34,820 bases of DNA from Myxococcales bacterium (lineage in GTDB: Bacteria > Myxococcota_A > UBA9042 > GCA-2863065): NCBI GenBank assembly GCA_018780435.1, contig JADMJS010000249.1:6583-41402 (forward strand). Reading direction: 5' to 3'. The notes under the pieces were generated by a model. The model made no database searches. It was not told where the DNA came from and saw only the letters and a program-made list of their open reading frames with translations. This document shows positions 24,925 through 33,239 of the stretch, one piece after another; the stretch's first letter is position 1; each line of letters starts with the position of its first letter. The translations under genes were made by a program, and so were the position numbers.

Positions 24925-27216
24925 ATGAGCCTCACCTCGCGCGCCGGAGGTCACGGCCCTGGGCCCGCTCGGCCGGGGCTCGCCCATCTCGGCTGGTCGC
25001 TCCTCGTCGCGACACTCTTTGGGCTCCCCGCCTGTCGCAAAGCGCCGAGCGAAGCGCCGTCCGGAGCAGAGCCACCGGTGACCGCGCCGTCACCCGCCGA
25101 TGGACCCGCGGCGGCCCGAGGACCCGCCGCCGAGACCCGGCCGGTCGCCGCCGCGGAGGACCCGGCGCCGACACCGTCACCCGAACCGGCGACGTCGACG
25201 CCTCCCCCGGCACCGTCGAAACCCAGCCCGGTCGTGGACCGCCTCCTCGACGGGATCACGGGGGTCACGGTGGCACGCGGCGGCGCGGCCATCGCCGTGA
25301 CCGCCGGGCCTCGGCGCCTTCAGGTCTTCGACGGCTCTCGCGGGCGACTCCTCTTTGAGCGCCTCAGCCGCTACGACGTCGTGTGTGAGGGCCGCCCTAT
25401 TACGCCCGACGGTGCCCGCTCGCTCTGGCTCGCACCGGGCGAGTCGCCTGGCTCCGTCTCGCTCGTCCTCCGCTCCTTGACCGACGACCGCGAGCTCGTG
25501 CGAGTCCCTGCGCCCGGAGGTGGGCGCCCTCAGTGCGCCATCTCGCTCGATGGGACGGCCGCCGTGGTCGCCTCGCCGGCGGAGCTGCGGGTCTACTCGT
25601 TGCCGTCCGGGGCCATGATCGGAGAGCCGATCGCGCTCACTGGTCTAACCCGGATTCACCGTCTCTGGACCGACGAGCGCGGCGCCGCCGTCGCGTTGCT
25701 CGCGGACGAAGCCCCGGTCGGCGAGGTCCCGGCGAGGACCACTCTGCTCGCGTGGGGCGGCGACGGCGGGGCCGTCGTACGCCGACTCCGCAGCGTCCCG
25801 GAGTTTCACGGCGCCGCCATGAGCCCATCGGGCCATCAGCTCGCCGTCGAGGTCGAGGGCGCCGTGGAGCTCTACAGTCTCTGGACGGGCGAGAGGGTTC
25901 GCGCCTTCCCCGGGCGGCGTTGGGTCTTCGGATTCGTCAATGGAGACGCGGCCTTGCTCACGGGGACCATCGAGAGCGACACACCGGGCGACGTTCAACT
26001 CGACGCGATGGAGCTCGAGCGGGTTGGCCTCGAGAAGGGCGACGTCGAAGCGACCTGGGCGCTTCAGCCGGCGAGCCCAGAGAGCCGCTCCGGGCGCGCC
26101 GCCGAACTTCGGGTCACCGTCTCGGACGATGGACAGCGGCTCATCGTCGTGCGCGAGTCCGAGTCGAGCGTGACCGTCGCTCAATACGGGACCACGGGCG
26201 AAGCCCGCTTCGAGCGCAATCAACTCCGCCGGCCGATCTCGGCACTGTCCTTCGTCTCCGGGCAAGCGACGCCGCCGGCCGAGCGGCTCCGCGTTCAGGC
26301 GGGAAACCTGCAGTATGACGCGGATCTTGAGACCGGTGACCCACTGGCCCCCTCTCGTCCAGAGCCCTTGAGGACTCGCGTGGACATCTCGGGCGGCGAC
26401 GTGGCGGTCATCGCTGGCGAGGGCGGCTCGCGGCCGCGCGGCTCCGTGCTCGGCGGCGTGCGTCGCCCCTCCGCTGTGCGGTCGGCCTTTCTCCTTCGCG
26501 AGCCGATGGACACCGCCGGGATCGCCGACCTCCTCGTCATCGACGACGCCGGGGCGTCACTTGCCCGCCTCGACGGGAGCGACGTCCCGTGGCCTGCCCG
26601 GCTCCCGGATGGCACTCCGCACGATCCGCGCGCGGTCGTCGACGCGACGCCTCTCGGCGGACGCTCAGGGCTCTCACTGTCCTTTCTACAGGCCGGTGCC
26701 CCCGGGCAGGTTTGTACCCTGAAGGCGTCGCTCTCAGAGGCGCGCTGCGAGGACATCGGGACCGTGACGCGTGCGTCGGCCGATCGGCTCATCGCCGCCA
26801 GCGAAAGCGGTGACTCGCTGCTCATGACCGAGAGCGGTGGCGCGGTCGCCATCGACCTCCAGACCCTGACGGTGATCGGCCGCTTCCGAACCGGACCCGT
26901 GGTGGCCGCTGCGATTCTCGGCGCCGTGGCCGGCGTGTCGGGTGTCACGATCGCGGTATCGGACGGGACGGACGTGACCCTCCATAGTGGGATGGGCGAC
27001 GTACTGGCCCGGCTCTTCCCGATGACGGACGGGCTCGTCGTTCAGAGCGGGGACCGGTCTCGGGGGCGGCTTCGAGCGGCGGAACCCTTCTTGCGCTTTC
27101 AACGTGATCTCGACCACTTACGAGACTCTTCCGAGCTTACACCCTTGGTCCTGGCCTACGGCCGTGAGCCCGTCCGGCTGCGAGCCCCATTCGGGAGCAC
27201 ATCCCGAGCGCCGTGA
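24925..27216 (+). CDS. Large lipoprotein, probable beta-propeller
   Basis: A 763-aa protein of no recognised family. The start at ATG 24925 was chosen because it places a short polar leader before a hydrophobic segment (LGWSLLVATLFGL) and a lipobox LPAC with Cys37; upstream in-frame ATGs at 24847, 24859 and 24895 would give an unusually long leader. After the Cys there is an Ala/Pro-rich linker (about 38-110) and then about 640 residues of alternating beta-strand-like segments with recurring patterns such as PDGARSLWLAPG, LDGTAAVVASPAELRVYSLPSG and SPSGHQLAVEVEGAVELYSLWTG. These resemble WD40/YVTN-like propeller blades. It should be anchored in a membrane facing the periplasm or cell surface. 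Its 3' end overlaps the convergent SGNH hydrolase gene by 61 bp. Confidence 0.7.
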   Translation: MSLTSRAGGHGPGPARPGLAHLGWSLLVATLFGLPACRKAPSEAPSGAEPPVTAPSPADGPAAARGPAAETRPVAAAEDPAPTPSPEPATSTPPPAPSKPSPVVDRLLDGITGVTVARGGAAIAVTAGPRRLQVFDGSRGRLLFERLSRYDVVCEGRPITPDGARSLWLAPGESPGSVSLVLRSLTDDRELVRVPAPGGGRPQCAISLDGTAAVVASPAELRVYSLPSGAMIGEPIALTGLTRIHRLWTDERGAAVALLADEAPVGEVPARTTLLAWGGDGGAVVRRLRSVPEFHGAAMSPSGHQLAVEVEGAVELYSLWTGERVRAFPGRRWVFGFVNGDAALLTGTIESDTPGDVQLDAMELERVGLEKGDVEATWALQPASPESRSGRAAELRVTVSDDGQRLIVVRESESSVTVAQYGTTGEARFERNQLRRPISALSFVSGQATPPAERLRVQAGNLQYDADLETGDPLAPSRPEPLRTRVDISGGDVAVIAGEGGSRPRGSVLGGVRRPSAVRSAFLLREPMDTAGIADLLVIDDAGASLARLDGSDVPWPARLPDGTPHDPRAVVDATPLGGRSGLSLSFLQAGAPGQVCTLKASLSEARCEDIGTVTRASADRLIAASESGDSLLMTESGGAVAIDLQTLTVIGRFRTGPVVAAAILGAVAGVSGVTIAVSDGTDVTLHSGMGDVLARLFPMTDGLVVQSGDRSRGRLRAAEPFLRFQRDLDHLRDSSELTPLVLAYGREPVRLRAPFGSTSRAP

Positions 27217-28286
27217 GGATCGACCAGGCCGTCCCGCAGCAGGACGTCCGCGACGAGGTCACCGATGAGCGCGTGCCCGGCGGCGTTCGCGTGAACCGGA
27301 TCCACGAAGAAGCGGCGTGCCTCGGCGCCGTGGGCCTCGAAGAGCGCGCACACATCGACTCGAGGTTCGCGTGCGGCGTCGCGAAAGACGCATGCGGCCC
27401 GCCCCGTCCCCTCCAAATCGACGGTCACTTGGCTGAGGAATACGGCGCGAGCCCCAATGCCCTCAGCAAAACGCGCGATCGCGTCGAGGTTCTGTTCGCG
27501 TTCGTCCGTCGGGACTCGTTTGCCCGCGATGGGGGTCCCAGGGCGTAGGTCGGGCGCTCCGCGAACGAGACGCCGAATGAGCCGGTACAAACCGGAGCTC
27601 GCCAGGAGCCCATCCGTCTCCATGGCCCAGGGTGGAGGCGCCTTGGTCGCAGCGTCCGCGTCGGGGAGCGGGTATTCGGTCGTGAGCGCGAGGGTGTCGT
27701 TGACCCCCAGATCGGCGATGACCAAATCGGGCTGAAATGGGGCTCCGTGGGTCTCGAGGTAACGTCGCCCTTGAAATGACGAGTGACCGGGTACCGAGGC
27801 GTTGAGCACCTCCCAGGTCCCATCGCGGCGAAGGCGCGACTCAAGGACACCGGCCCAGCTCTCGGACGCTCGGACGTACATCCCCATCGGGTGCGACCCG
27901 CCGAGCACGAGGACCCGCTTCACGCCCGCCGGCTTCTCGACGGGCCGCTCTGCCCCGCGGTGGCCAGAGGAGTTCACTCGGAGCGGCTCTCCGCCCCAGA
28001 AGTGCGCGCCTTCGTCTGCGCCCTCATAGCCGGGTTGAAGTCGCCAGAGGCACGCCGGGTCCCAAACATAGAGACCATCGCCGAAGGAGAGCTTGGCCTG
28101 AACCACCCAATCCCGAAGGTCCGCGCCCGTCGGCGCCTCCGGCCGAAACGCGACCGCGAGGACGAGCCGAGACACGCTCTCGAGGACCAGAAAAGCGAGA
28201 AGATTCGCCATGATGAGGGCGCCGATTCGGCGCAATCGAGAGAGGAGCCGCGGCCGAAGCGCCTCGGCGTCGTCGGCCGGGATCAC
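27156..28286 (-). CDS. Membrane-anchored SGNH/GDSL-like hydrolase
   Basis: A 376-aa protein starting at GTG 28286, whose first bases overlap the upstream stop (GTGA). One membrane helix lies at about 21-47 (IGALIMANLLAFLVLESVS). The SGNH landmarks follow: nucleophile block VLVLGGSH with Ser131 (usual GDS aspartate replaced by Gly), an Asn-containing block NASVPGHSS (162-170), GVND (194-197), and the terminal DPVH with Asp329 and His332. A preceding LRVNSSGHRG stretch (102-111) is common in periplasmic SGNH proteins linked to polysaccharide modification. It likely hydrolyses or transfers an ester (for example an acetyl group) outside the cytoplasm; substrate unknown. Its 3' end overlaps the convergent lipoprotein gene, leaving no room for a terminator. 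Confidence 0.8.
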   Translation of the reverse strand: MIPADDAEALRPRLLSRLRRIGALIMANLLAFLVLESVSRLVLAVAFRPEAPTGADLRDWVVQAKLSFGDGLYVWDPACLWRLQPGYEGADEGAHFWGGEPLRVNSSGHRGAERPVEKPAGVKRVLVLGGSHPMGMYVRASESWAGVLESRLRRDGTWEVLNASVPGHSSFQGRRYLETHGAPFQPDLVIADLGVNDTLALTTEYPLPDADAATKAPPPWAMETDGLLASSGLYRLIRRLVRGAPDLRPGTPIAGKRVPTDEREQNLDAIARFAEGIGARAVFLSQVTVDLEGTGRAACVFRDAAREPRVDVCALFEAHGAEARRFFVDPVHANAAGHALIGDLVADVLLRDGLVDPHGARDVLPNGARSRTGSRP

Positions 28287-28897
28287 GGCCCTTCCGGGGG
28301 CGCAGCAGGGAGTGGGCAGAGCCGCTCGATACGATCGCGGGCCCGCCCTTCGAACGCCGCTTCGAGCGACGCTTCCACCCACGCGGCGGCCCATTGTTCG
28401 GATGTCTCGAAGCCCCAACGTCGCTCTAGCGCCGTCAGTGCCTCGGCATCCAGGCTCGCGCCGGTGCGCCGTTCCGCGCAGACCAGCTCCTCGTAGGCCC
28501 GCAGCAACGCGTCGTCTTCGGGTGGGGTCGACGGCGGCGGCGCGACGATGACAGGCGTCGCGGCGAGCGTGAGCTCGGCCCGGAGCAGGTCCACCGCGTT
28601 CTCGAGCGCCGCGATTCGTTCGCTCGTGATCGCGCGCTCCTGCTCGGACCGGAGGCCGAGCGCCGAGAGCTCCCGAGCCGTCTTGATGAGCTGAGCCTGT
28701 GTCGAGAGGAGCTTGTCCTTGTTGAGCTCGATCTCTCGGGTGCTGTCGTCACGAAGTCGCTGCAGCGCCTGCTCGAACTCCGCCCGCAACGCCGACGACG
28801 GCTCGTTCGACGACTGACATCCGATCCCGATCAGGATTGGGAGCGCCCGAGTCGCGACTCGGTGAGGCCATTTCGGGAACGCGCTGGGGGAAGTCAC
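28283..28897 (-). CDS. Coiled-coil lipoprotein-like protein
   Basis: About 204 aa from GTG 28897; no better start precedes the hydrophobic stretch, and no clear Shine-Dalgarno sequence is visible. A short signal-like segment (RALPILIGIGC) ends in a possible lipobox Cys27, though Gly at -3 is atypical. Residues about 33-105 form a long charged helix rich in Glu, Arg and Leu, very likely a coiled coil. A Pro-rich linker (APPPSTPPEDD) follows, then a small helical C-terminal domain with two Trp residues in EQWAAAWVE. It overlaps the SGNH hydrolase gene by 4 nt and lies downstream of the Cys-rich lipoprotein gene on the same strand. The function is unknown; it may scaffold or tether the SGNH enzyme at the envelope. 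Confidence 0.6.
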   Translation of the reverse strand: MTSPSAFPKWPHRVATRALPILIGIGCQSSNEPSSALRAEFEQALQRLRDDSTREIELNKDKLLSTQAQLIKTARELSALGLRSEQERAITSERIAALENAVDLLRAELTLAATPVIVAPPPSTPPEDDALLRAYEELVCAERRTGASLDAEALTALERRWGFETSEQWAAAWVEASLEAAFEGRARDRIERLCPLPAAPPEGP

Positions 28898-28961
28898 GTC
28901 AGCAGGATACGCCGGGAGGCGGCGCTTGTCTTCGCCAGTGAGCGACTCGGCCGCGGCAGCC

Positions 28962-28979
28962 CGGCGCCCGAAGGCGCCG
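28962..28979 (-). terminator. GC-rich hairpin downstream of the Cys-rich lipoprotein gene
   Basis: A 7-bp stem CGGCGCC/GGCGCCG with loop CGAA lies 29 bp past the stop at 29008. A second inverted repeat, CTGAGTC (28989-28995) and GACTCAG (29005-29011), overlaps the stop codon. No T-run follows, so termination may be partial and the coiled-coil gene may still be read through. Confidence 0.4.
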
Positions 28980-29007
28980 AGCCGGCCACTGAGTCCCTTG
29001 GAGTGAC

Positions 29008-30462
29008 TCAGATGGGGGTGTAGCCGGCGCACACAGCGAAGGCCGGGTTGCAGTACTCCGCTCGGCAGTCCGAACAACCCTGCGACTTCGGATCCTCAAC
29101 GCACTGGGCCACGCAGTTCGAGATCGTGCAATTGATGAGGTCCGCGAAACACGAAGAACAACCATCGGTCAGGCCCGTCTCGGTCATGACGCACGCCTTG
29201 GCGCAGCCTTCCGACTGCCCGAGGCAGCCGAAACCACAGGCGCCTGCTTTGTCGACGATCGCGGGATCCGAGACGATCGTCTGGTCCGCGGGGCCCATGC
29301 ACGCGCCGGCCGTCGTGCCATCGGTCCCGTCAGTGCCGTCCGTCGCGTCGGTCGCGTCGGTGCCGTCCGTCGCGTCGGTGCCGTCCGTCGCGTCGGTCGT
29401 GTCCGTCCCGTCCGTGCCGTCCGTCGCGTCGGTGCCGTCCGTCGCGTCGGTCGTGTCCGTCCCGTCGGTGCCGTCCGCCGCGTCGGTCGTGTCCGTCCCG
29501 TCCGTCGCGTCGGTCGTGTCCGTCCCGTCCGTGCCGTCCGTCGTGTCCGTCCCGTCCGTGCCGTCGGTCGTGTCCGTCCCGTCCGTGCCGTCGGTCGTGT
29601 CCGTCCCGTCCGTGCCGTCCGTCGTGTCCGTCCCGTCCGTGCCGTCGGTCGTGTCCGTCCCGTCCGTGCCGCCTTCATCGACCTGCACCGAGAGGGAGTA
29701 GCCGACGCGAGTGACGGGCGAGTCCCAGCAGCCGAGCTCGATGACGTAGAAGGCCAAGTCGTTGCCCTTGAGCGTGAGCGTGCCCGTCTCGGTGCCAGAG
29801 GTACCTTCGGCGTAGCTGAGGATCATCTTGGGCTCGTAGTCCGGGTTATCGAGCTGGGCCGTGAGCAGCTCGGTCACGCGCAAGTCCGCGTCGGTGCCGG
29901 TCGCGGTCCAATTGAGCGTCAAGGTGACCTCACCTGCGGACGCGATGTCGAAGATGAACCCGTCGAACGGATAGGCGTAGACCGTCGATCCGTTGTCATC
30001 CGTGTTGCCGCAGTCGAGCACACCCTGAATGCACATGCCCGGCGCGACGATGGTCGAGAGGTCGTTGTAGGTATCGGGATCGTCGTTGGGCTCCTCTTCC
30101 TCGATCGCATCGAGGTCGGCGAGACACGCGACCGGCTCCGGCTCGACGTCGGTGCCATCGACACCGTCGACCGCATCGACCGCATCAACAGCGTCCACGC
30201 CGTCGACCCCGTCCACGACGCCGTCCGTCGCGCCGTCCGTTGCATCCGTGGCGCCATCGGTCGCGTCTACGGCGTCCGCCCCGTCCGTCGCATCAGCGCC
30301 ATCTGTGCCGTCCGTGGCGTCGGACACGTCGGAGCCGTCCTGGCCATCCGTGCCATCGGTCGCGTCGCCACCCGTCGTCGCGGAGTCGCTCGACGACTCA
30401 CACCCGTAAGGCGCCACACCGATCGCCAGAGCCGCCATCCACTTCGTCGTTCGATTCAGCAC
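29008..30462 (-). CDS. Repeat-rich secreted lipoprotein with PPC-like domain and Cys-rich C-terminus
   Basis: A 484-aa lipoprotein starting at GTG 30462, with AGAGAGG five bases upstream. The signal peptide ends in a lipobox-like APYGC with Cys21. Residues 33-106 are low complexity (Asp/Thr/Gly/Ala/Val triplets). Residues about 112-262 form a beta-rich domain beginning EEEEPNDDPDTYNDL and containing GFIFDIASAGEVTLTL, like a bacterial pre-peptidase C-terminal (PPC) domain. Residues 266-383 are an almost pure D-x-T repeat with a 9-residue higher-order period. The last 98 residues hold 14 cysteines in short spacings (CGFGC, GCAKAC, GCSSC, GCSDC), an even number suiting disulfides outside the cell. 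It is probably surface exposed, with the acidic repeats as extended, possibly Ca-binding spacers. No catalytic residues are evident. Confidence 0.8.
   Translation of the reverse strand: MLNRTTKWMAALAIGVAPYGCESSSDSATTGGDATDGTDGQDGSDVSDATDGTDGADATDGADAVDATDGATDATDGATDGVVDGVDGVDAVDAVDAVDGVDGTDVEPEPVACLADLDAIEEEEPNDDPDTYNDLSTIVAPGMCIQGVLDCGNTDDNGSTVYAYPFDGFIFDIASAGEVTLTLNWTATGTDADLRVTELLTAQLDNPDYEPKMILSYAEGTSGTETGTLTLKGNDLAFYVIELGCWDSPVTRVGYSLSVQVDEGGTDGTDTTDGTDGTDTTDGTDGTDTTDGTDGTDTTDGTDGTDTTDGTDGTDTTDATDGTDTTDAADGTDGTDTTDATDGTDATDGTDGTDTTDATDGTDATDGTDATDATDGTDGTDGTTAGACMGPADQTIVSDPAIVDKAGACGFGCLGQSEGCAKACVMTETGLTDGCSSCFADLINCTISNCVAQCVEDPKSQGCSDCRAEYCNPAFAVCAGYTPI
29314..29667. repeat. Coding tandem repeat (D-x-T triplets, 27-bp higher-order unit)
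   Basis: 118 codons of nearly uninterrupted Asp-Gly-Thr / Asp-Thr-Thr / Asp-Ala-Thr triplets. Toward 29667 the repeats are almost identical 27-bp units (DGTDGTDTT); toward 29314 Ala replaces Gly and Thr more often and the period breaks down. The gradient suggests recent expansion at one end and drift at the other. Confidence 0.9.
30145..30366. repeat. Coding low-complexity repeat (Asp/Gly/Ala/Val/Thr)
   Basis: Residues 33-106 of the Cys-rich lipoprotein: a degenerate Asp-containing triplet repeat (DGTDG, DATDG, DGVDG, DAVDA). Related in style to the 29314-29667 repeat but more diverged. It separates the lipid anchor from the PPC-like domain. Confidence 0.8.
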
Positions 30463-30624
30463 AATAACCTCTCTTCTCGCCCAGCGATTCGCGTCGCTAT
30501 GGCGCTCGTCAGGGCCTCTCGGCCACCACCATCCTCGTCGCCGTGCGCTCCCACCCAGGACGCCGACATCTCTCTGCCACCACAAGGGGTAGCGACGGCT
30601 CGGGCCCACCCGAGCGAGTCGTTC

Positions 30625-30653
30625 AGTTTGCTAACCCGTTGCTGTCGAGTCAA
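30625..30653 (-). promoter_or_regulatory. Candidate promoter for the Cys-rich lipoprotein gene
   Basis: On the minus strand TTGACT (30653-30648) is followed after 17 bases by CAAACT (30630-30625), in a locally AT-richer patch of the 251-bp gap between the dehydrogenase stop and the lipoprotein start. The -35 is good (5 of 6), the -10 is weak, and the leader to GTG 30462 would be about 155 bases. Confidence 0.25.
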
Positions 30654-30713
30654 TTACACGTTCGATCGGCCAGCGAGGTCATCCGGGCGCGGGCGGCCGT
30701 ACCCGGCGTCACC

Positions 30714-32033
30714 TCAGGCTGGGTTCTTACCCCGACCAATGGCGTAGTAGCCGAAACCGAGACCCGTGAGCTTCTCGCGCTCATAGAGATTGCGCCCGTC
30801 GAAGACGACCGGGCTGCTGCCCATCGCGCCCTTCACGCGCTGCCAGTCCGGCGTTCGGAACTCATGCCAGTCGGTGATGATGAGCAGCGCTCGCGCCCCG
30901 GTGAGTACGTCGTAGGGCGTGCGGGCATAGCGGATCCGGTCCCCGAAGACGGCGTGCGCCGTGTGCGCGGACTGCGGATCGAAGGCGGACACGACCGCAC
31001 CTGCCGCGAGCAAGGCTTCGATGATGACGATGGACGGCGCCTCGCGCATGTCGTCCGTCTGTGCCTTGAAAGCGAGCCCCCAGACAGCGATGTTCACGCC
31101 CGCGAGCTGCCCGCCAAAGCACGTCGAGACCTGCTCGAACATCACTTTCTTCTGCTCGTCGTTTACACGCTCCACAGCGTCGACGACCTGGAGGTCGATG
31201 CCGTGTTCACGACCCGTCTTTTGCAGCGCCCGCACGTCCTTCGGGAAGCAGGAGCCGCCATAGCCGACGCCGGGGAAGAGGAAGGCGGTCCCGATGCGCT
31301 TGTCGGTGCCGATACCGCGCCTGACGTTGTGCACGTCAGCGCCGACACGCTCGCACAAGTTCGCGATCTCGTTCATGAACGAGATGCGAGTCGCGAGCAT
31401 GGCGTTGGCCGCGTACTTCGTCATCTCTGCGGAGGGGATGTCCATGTGGATGATCGGCGCGCCGGTGCGGACGAGCGGCGCGTAGAGCTCATCCATGGTG
31501 CGGCGCGCGACGTCGGCTTCGGCGCCCACCACGATGCGGTCCGGCTTCATGAAGTCGTCGACCGCCGCGCCTTCCTTCAGGAACTCGGGGTTCGAGACCA
31601 CGTGGAAGGGGACGGTCGCGAAGCGCGCCACGATCTCTTTCACCTTGAAGTTGGTCCCGATGGGCACGGTGGACTTGCAGATGACGACGGTGTCGGCGGC
31701 GCGGAGGTGCTTGCCGATGACTTCGGCCACCGCGCAGACGTAACGGAGGTCCGCGCTTCCGTCGTGAGACGAGGGGGTCCCGACCGCGATGAACACGGCT
31801 TGCGCCCGTTCGATGGCGGGACCGGCGTCGGTCGTAAAGGAGAGGCGCTCCTCACGGACGTTGCGCTTCACCAGATCTTCGAGCCCAGGCTCGTAGATCG
31901 GGATGATCCCGTTTCGGAGCGCTTCCACCTTCGCGACGTCGACATCGATACACACGACGTCGTTGCCGAGCTCGGCAAAACAGGTCCCCGCAACGAGCCC
32001 CACATACCCGGTACCCATCACTGCGATCTTCAA
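30714..32033 (-). CDS. ugd: UDP-glucose 6-dehydrogenase (UDP-glucose/GDP-mannose dehydrogenase family)
   Basis: A 439-aa NAD-dependent enzyme that oxidises UDP-glucose to UDP-glucuronate for polysaccharide precursors. Start chosen at TTG 32033, giving the family-typical MKIAVMGTGYVGLVAGTCFAE; AGGA lies seven bases upstream. An in-frame TTG at 32057 would add eight residues but has no comparable ribosome site. Visible motifs: Rossmann GTGYVG (7-12), SNPEFLKEGAA with Lys153, TKYAANA with Lys206, and GYGGSCFPKD with the catalytic Cys262. The C-terminal NAD/UDP-binding domain (WGLAFKAQTDDMREAPS) is complete. GDP-mannose 6-dehydrogenase is the closest alternative, but the length and the GGSCFPKD block favour UDP-glucose. 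It is divergent from the membrane protein at 32230. Confidence 0.9.
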   Translation of the reverse strand: MKIAVMGTGYVGLVAGTCFAELGNDVVCIDVDVAKVEALRNGIIPIYEPGLEDLVKRNVREERLSFTTDAGPAIERAQAVFIAVGTPSSHDGSADLRYVCAVAEVIGKHLRAADTVVICKSTVPIGTNFKVKEIVARFATVPFHVVSNPEFLKEGAAVDDFMKPDRIVVGAEADVARRTMDELYAPLVRTGAPIIHMDIPSAEMTKYAANAMLATRISFMNEIANLCERVGADVHNVRRGIGTDKRIGTAFLFPGVGYGGSCFPKDVRALQKTGREHGIDLQVVDAVERVNDEQKKVMFEQVSTCFGGQLAGVNIAVWGLAFKAQTDDMREAPSIVIIEALLAAGAVVSAFDPQSAHTAHAVFGDRIRYARTPYDVLTGARALLIITDWHEFRTPDWQRVKGAMGSSPVVFDGRNLYEREKLTGLGFGYYAIGRGKNPA

Positions 32034-32229
32034 AGTCGACTCCTGCGCTGTGGCCAACGGCGCGAGGGGCGGTCCCTCGGGCCGAACGGGCGAGCCGGCG
32101 GGTCTACCGAAGGCGAGTCAAAGACGCAAGCCCAGTTCGAACAGGATCACACTCGAGCCGTGCGACCGGCGAGCCGCACGCCCGGCGCGTGACTCGCCCC
32201 CTCACCCCAAACGGTGTAGCGTCACGGTC

Positions 32230-33198
32230 ATGTCGAGAATCTGGTGGTACGCTCTTGGTTACTTCCTCTGCTATGTGCCTTTCGGTGCTCTGACCAAAGC
32301 GGCGTCGGAGGGCCTCGTCACCGACGGCCAGAAGATCGCGGGACTGTCTCTGCTGCCGGGCAACGCCATCGCGTCGATGCTCGTGATGATCACCTTCCTC
32401 ACCGTCTCGGGTTGGTGGCGTGCCGCCGACCAAGTGCGCGTCGGGCGCTTCAGCGTCCCTGTCCCCGGTCGGGACACGCTGCTCTCGGGGCTCTGTGTGG
32501 CGTTCATCACGACGACGACGATGCTCGCTTATGCCATCGAAGGGGTGTCTGTCCTCTTCATGATGCTCCTGATGCGCGGCACCGTGCTCATCCTCGCCCC
32601 GATCGTGGACCTGCTCTCGGGGCGCAAGCCGCGCACCGCGGCGTATTGGGCGCTCGGGCTCTCCCTCATCGGCGTCCTCCTCCCGATCGTCGACGCGAAC
32701 AGCTTCAAGATGCCCTTCTGGGCCACAGTCGACCTTGCGGTCTATGTCGCGGCGTACTTCCTGCGTTTCCGGTTGATGAGTAAGACCGGCAAATCGGACG
32801 CGCCCGACGCCGGGCGCCGCTACCTCGTCGGGGAGCAGATCACGTGCTCCATCGCGGTCCTCCTCGCTACGGTCCTCCTCGCCGTCATCGGTATCCCAGG
32901 CACCTCGTCCGCTGTCGCTCACGGCTTCTCGATGTTGCTGGTCCCGGCGCTCGGCGGCATCGCGCTCCTCATCGGCGCGCTCAGTCAGGGCACGGGCACC
33001 TTCGGGAGCCTCGTCCTCCTCGACGGGCGCGAACACACCTATTGCGTCCCAGTGAACCGAGCGTCGAGTGTGCTAGCGGGCGTCGCGGCGACCTCGCTGC
33101 TCGCCCTCGTGGTCGACACGACGTGGCCCTCAAGGGACGAGCTCATCGGCTCCACACTCGTCATCGTGGCCATCGTGCTACTCGCGCGGGCTCGATAG
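32230..33198 (+). CDS. DMT/EamA-like multi-pass membrane protein
   Basis: A 322-aa protein with about ten hydrophobic helices spread along its whole length, starting at ATG 32230 (MSRIWWYALGYFLCY). The size and helix number match the drug/metabolite transporter superfamily, including a Pro-containing helix 4 (TVLILAPIVDLLSGRKPR) and short loops. No clear EamA duplicate signature or substrate motif can be read, so transport function is inference. No strong ribosome site is visible upstream. It is divergent from ugd and converges on rsmE, with a hairpin between the stops. Confidence 0.65.
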   Translation: MSRIWWYALGYFLCYVPFGALTKAASEGLVTDGQKIAGLSLLPGNAIASMLVMITFLTVSGWWRAADQVRVGRFSVPVPGRDTLLSGLCVAFITTTTMLAYAIEGVSVLFMMLLMRGTVLILAPIVDLLSGRKPRTAAYWALGLSLIGVLLPIVDANSFKMPFWATVDLAVYVAAYFLRFRLMSKTGKSDAPDAGRRYLVGEQITCSIAVLLATVLLAVIGIPGTSSAVAHGFSMLLVPALGGIALLIGALSQGTGTFGSLVLLDGREHTYCVPVNRASSVLAGVAATSLLALVVDTTWPSRDELIGSTLVIVAIVLLARAR

Positions 33199-33217
33199 AA
33201 CGCCGGAGGCGCGAGAA

Positions 33218-33237
33218 GGTGGCCGAAAGCGGCCGCC
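33218..33237. terminator. Bidirectional hairpin between DMT-like gene and rsmE
   Basis: An 8-bp stem (33218-33225 with 33230-33237, one G-T wobble) with an AAAG loop, inside the 41 bp between the convergent stops at 33198 and 33240. No T-run. Position and stability suit a shared terminator. Confidence 0.5.
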
Positions 33238-33239
33238 TG

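Noticed and set aside
29314..29667. Possible CRISPR array because of regular short repeats
   Set aside because: There are no unique spacers; the repeats are contiguous, in frame and encode a low-complexity peptide.
29048..29701. Plus-strand frame made of V-P-S-V-A-S repeats
   Set aside because: It is the reverse reading of the D-x-T tandem repeat. The minus strand has a signal peptide, ribosome site, folded domain and Cys-rich end.
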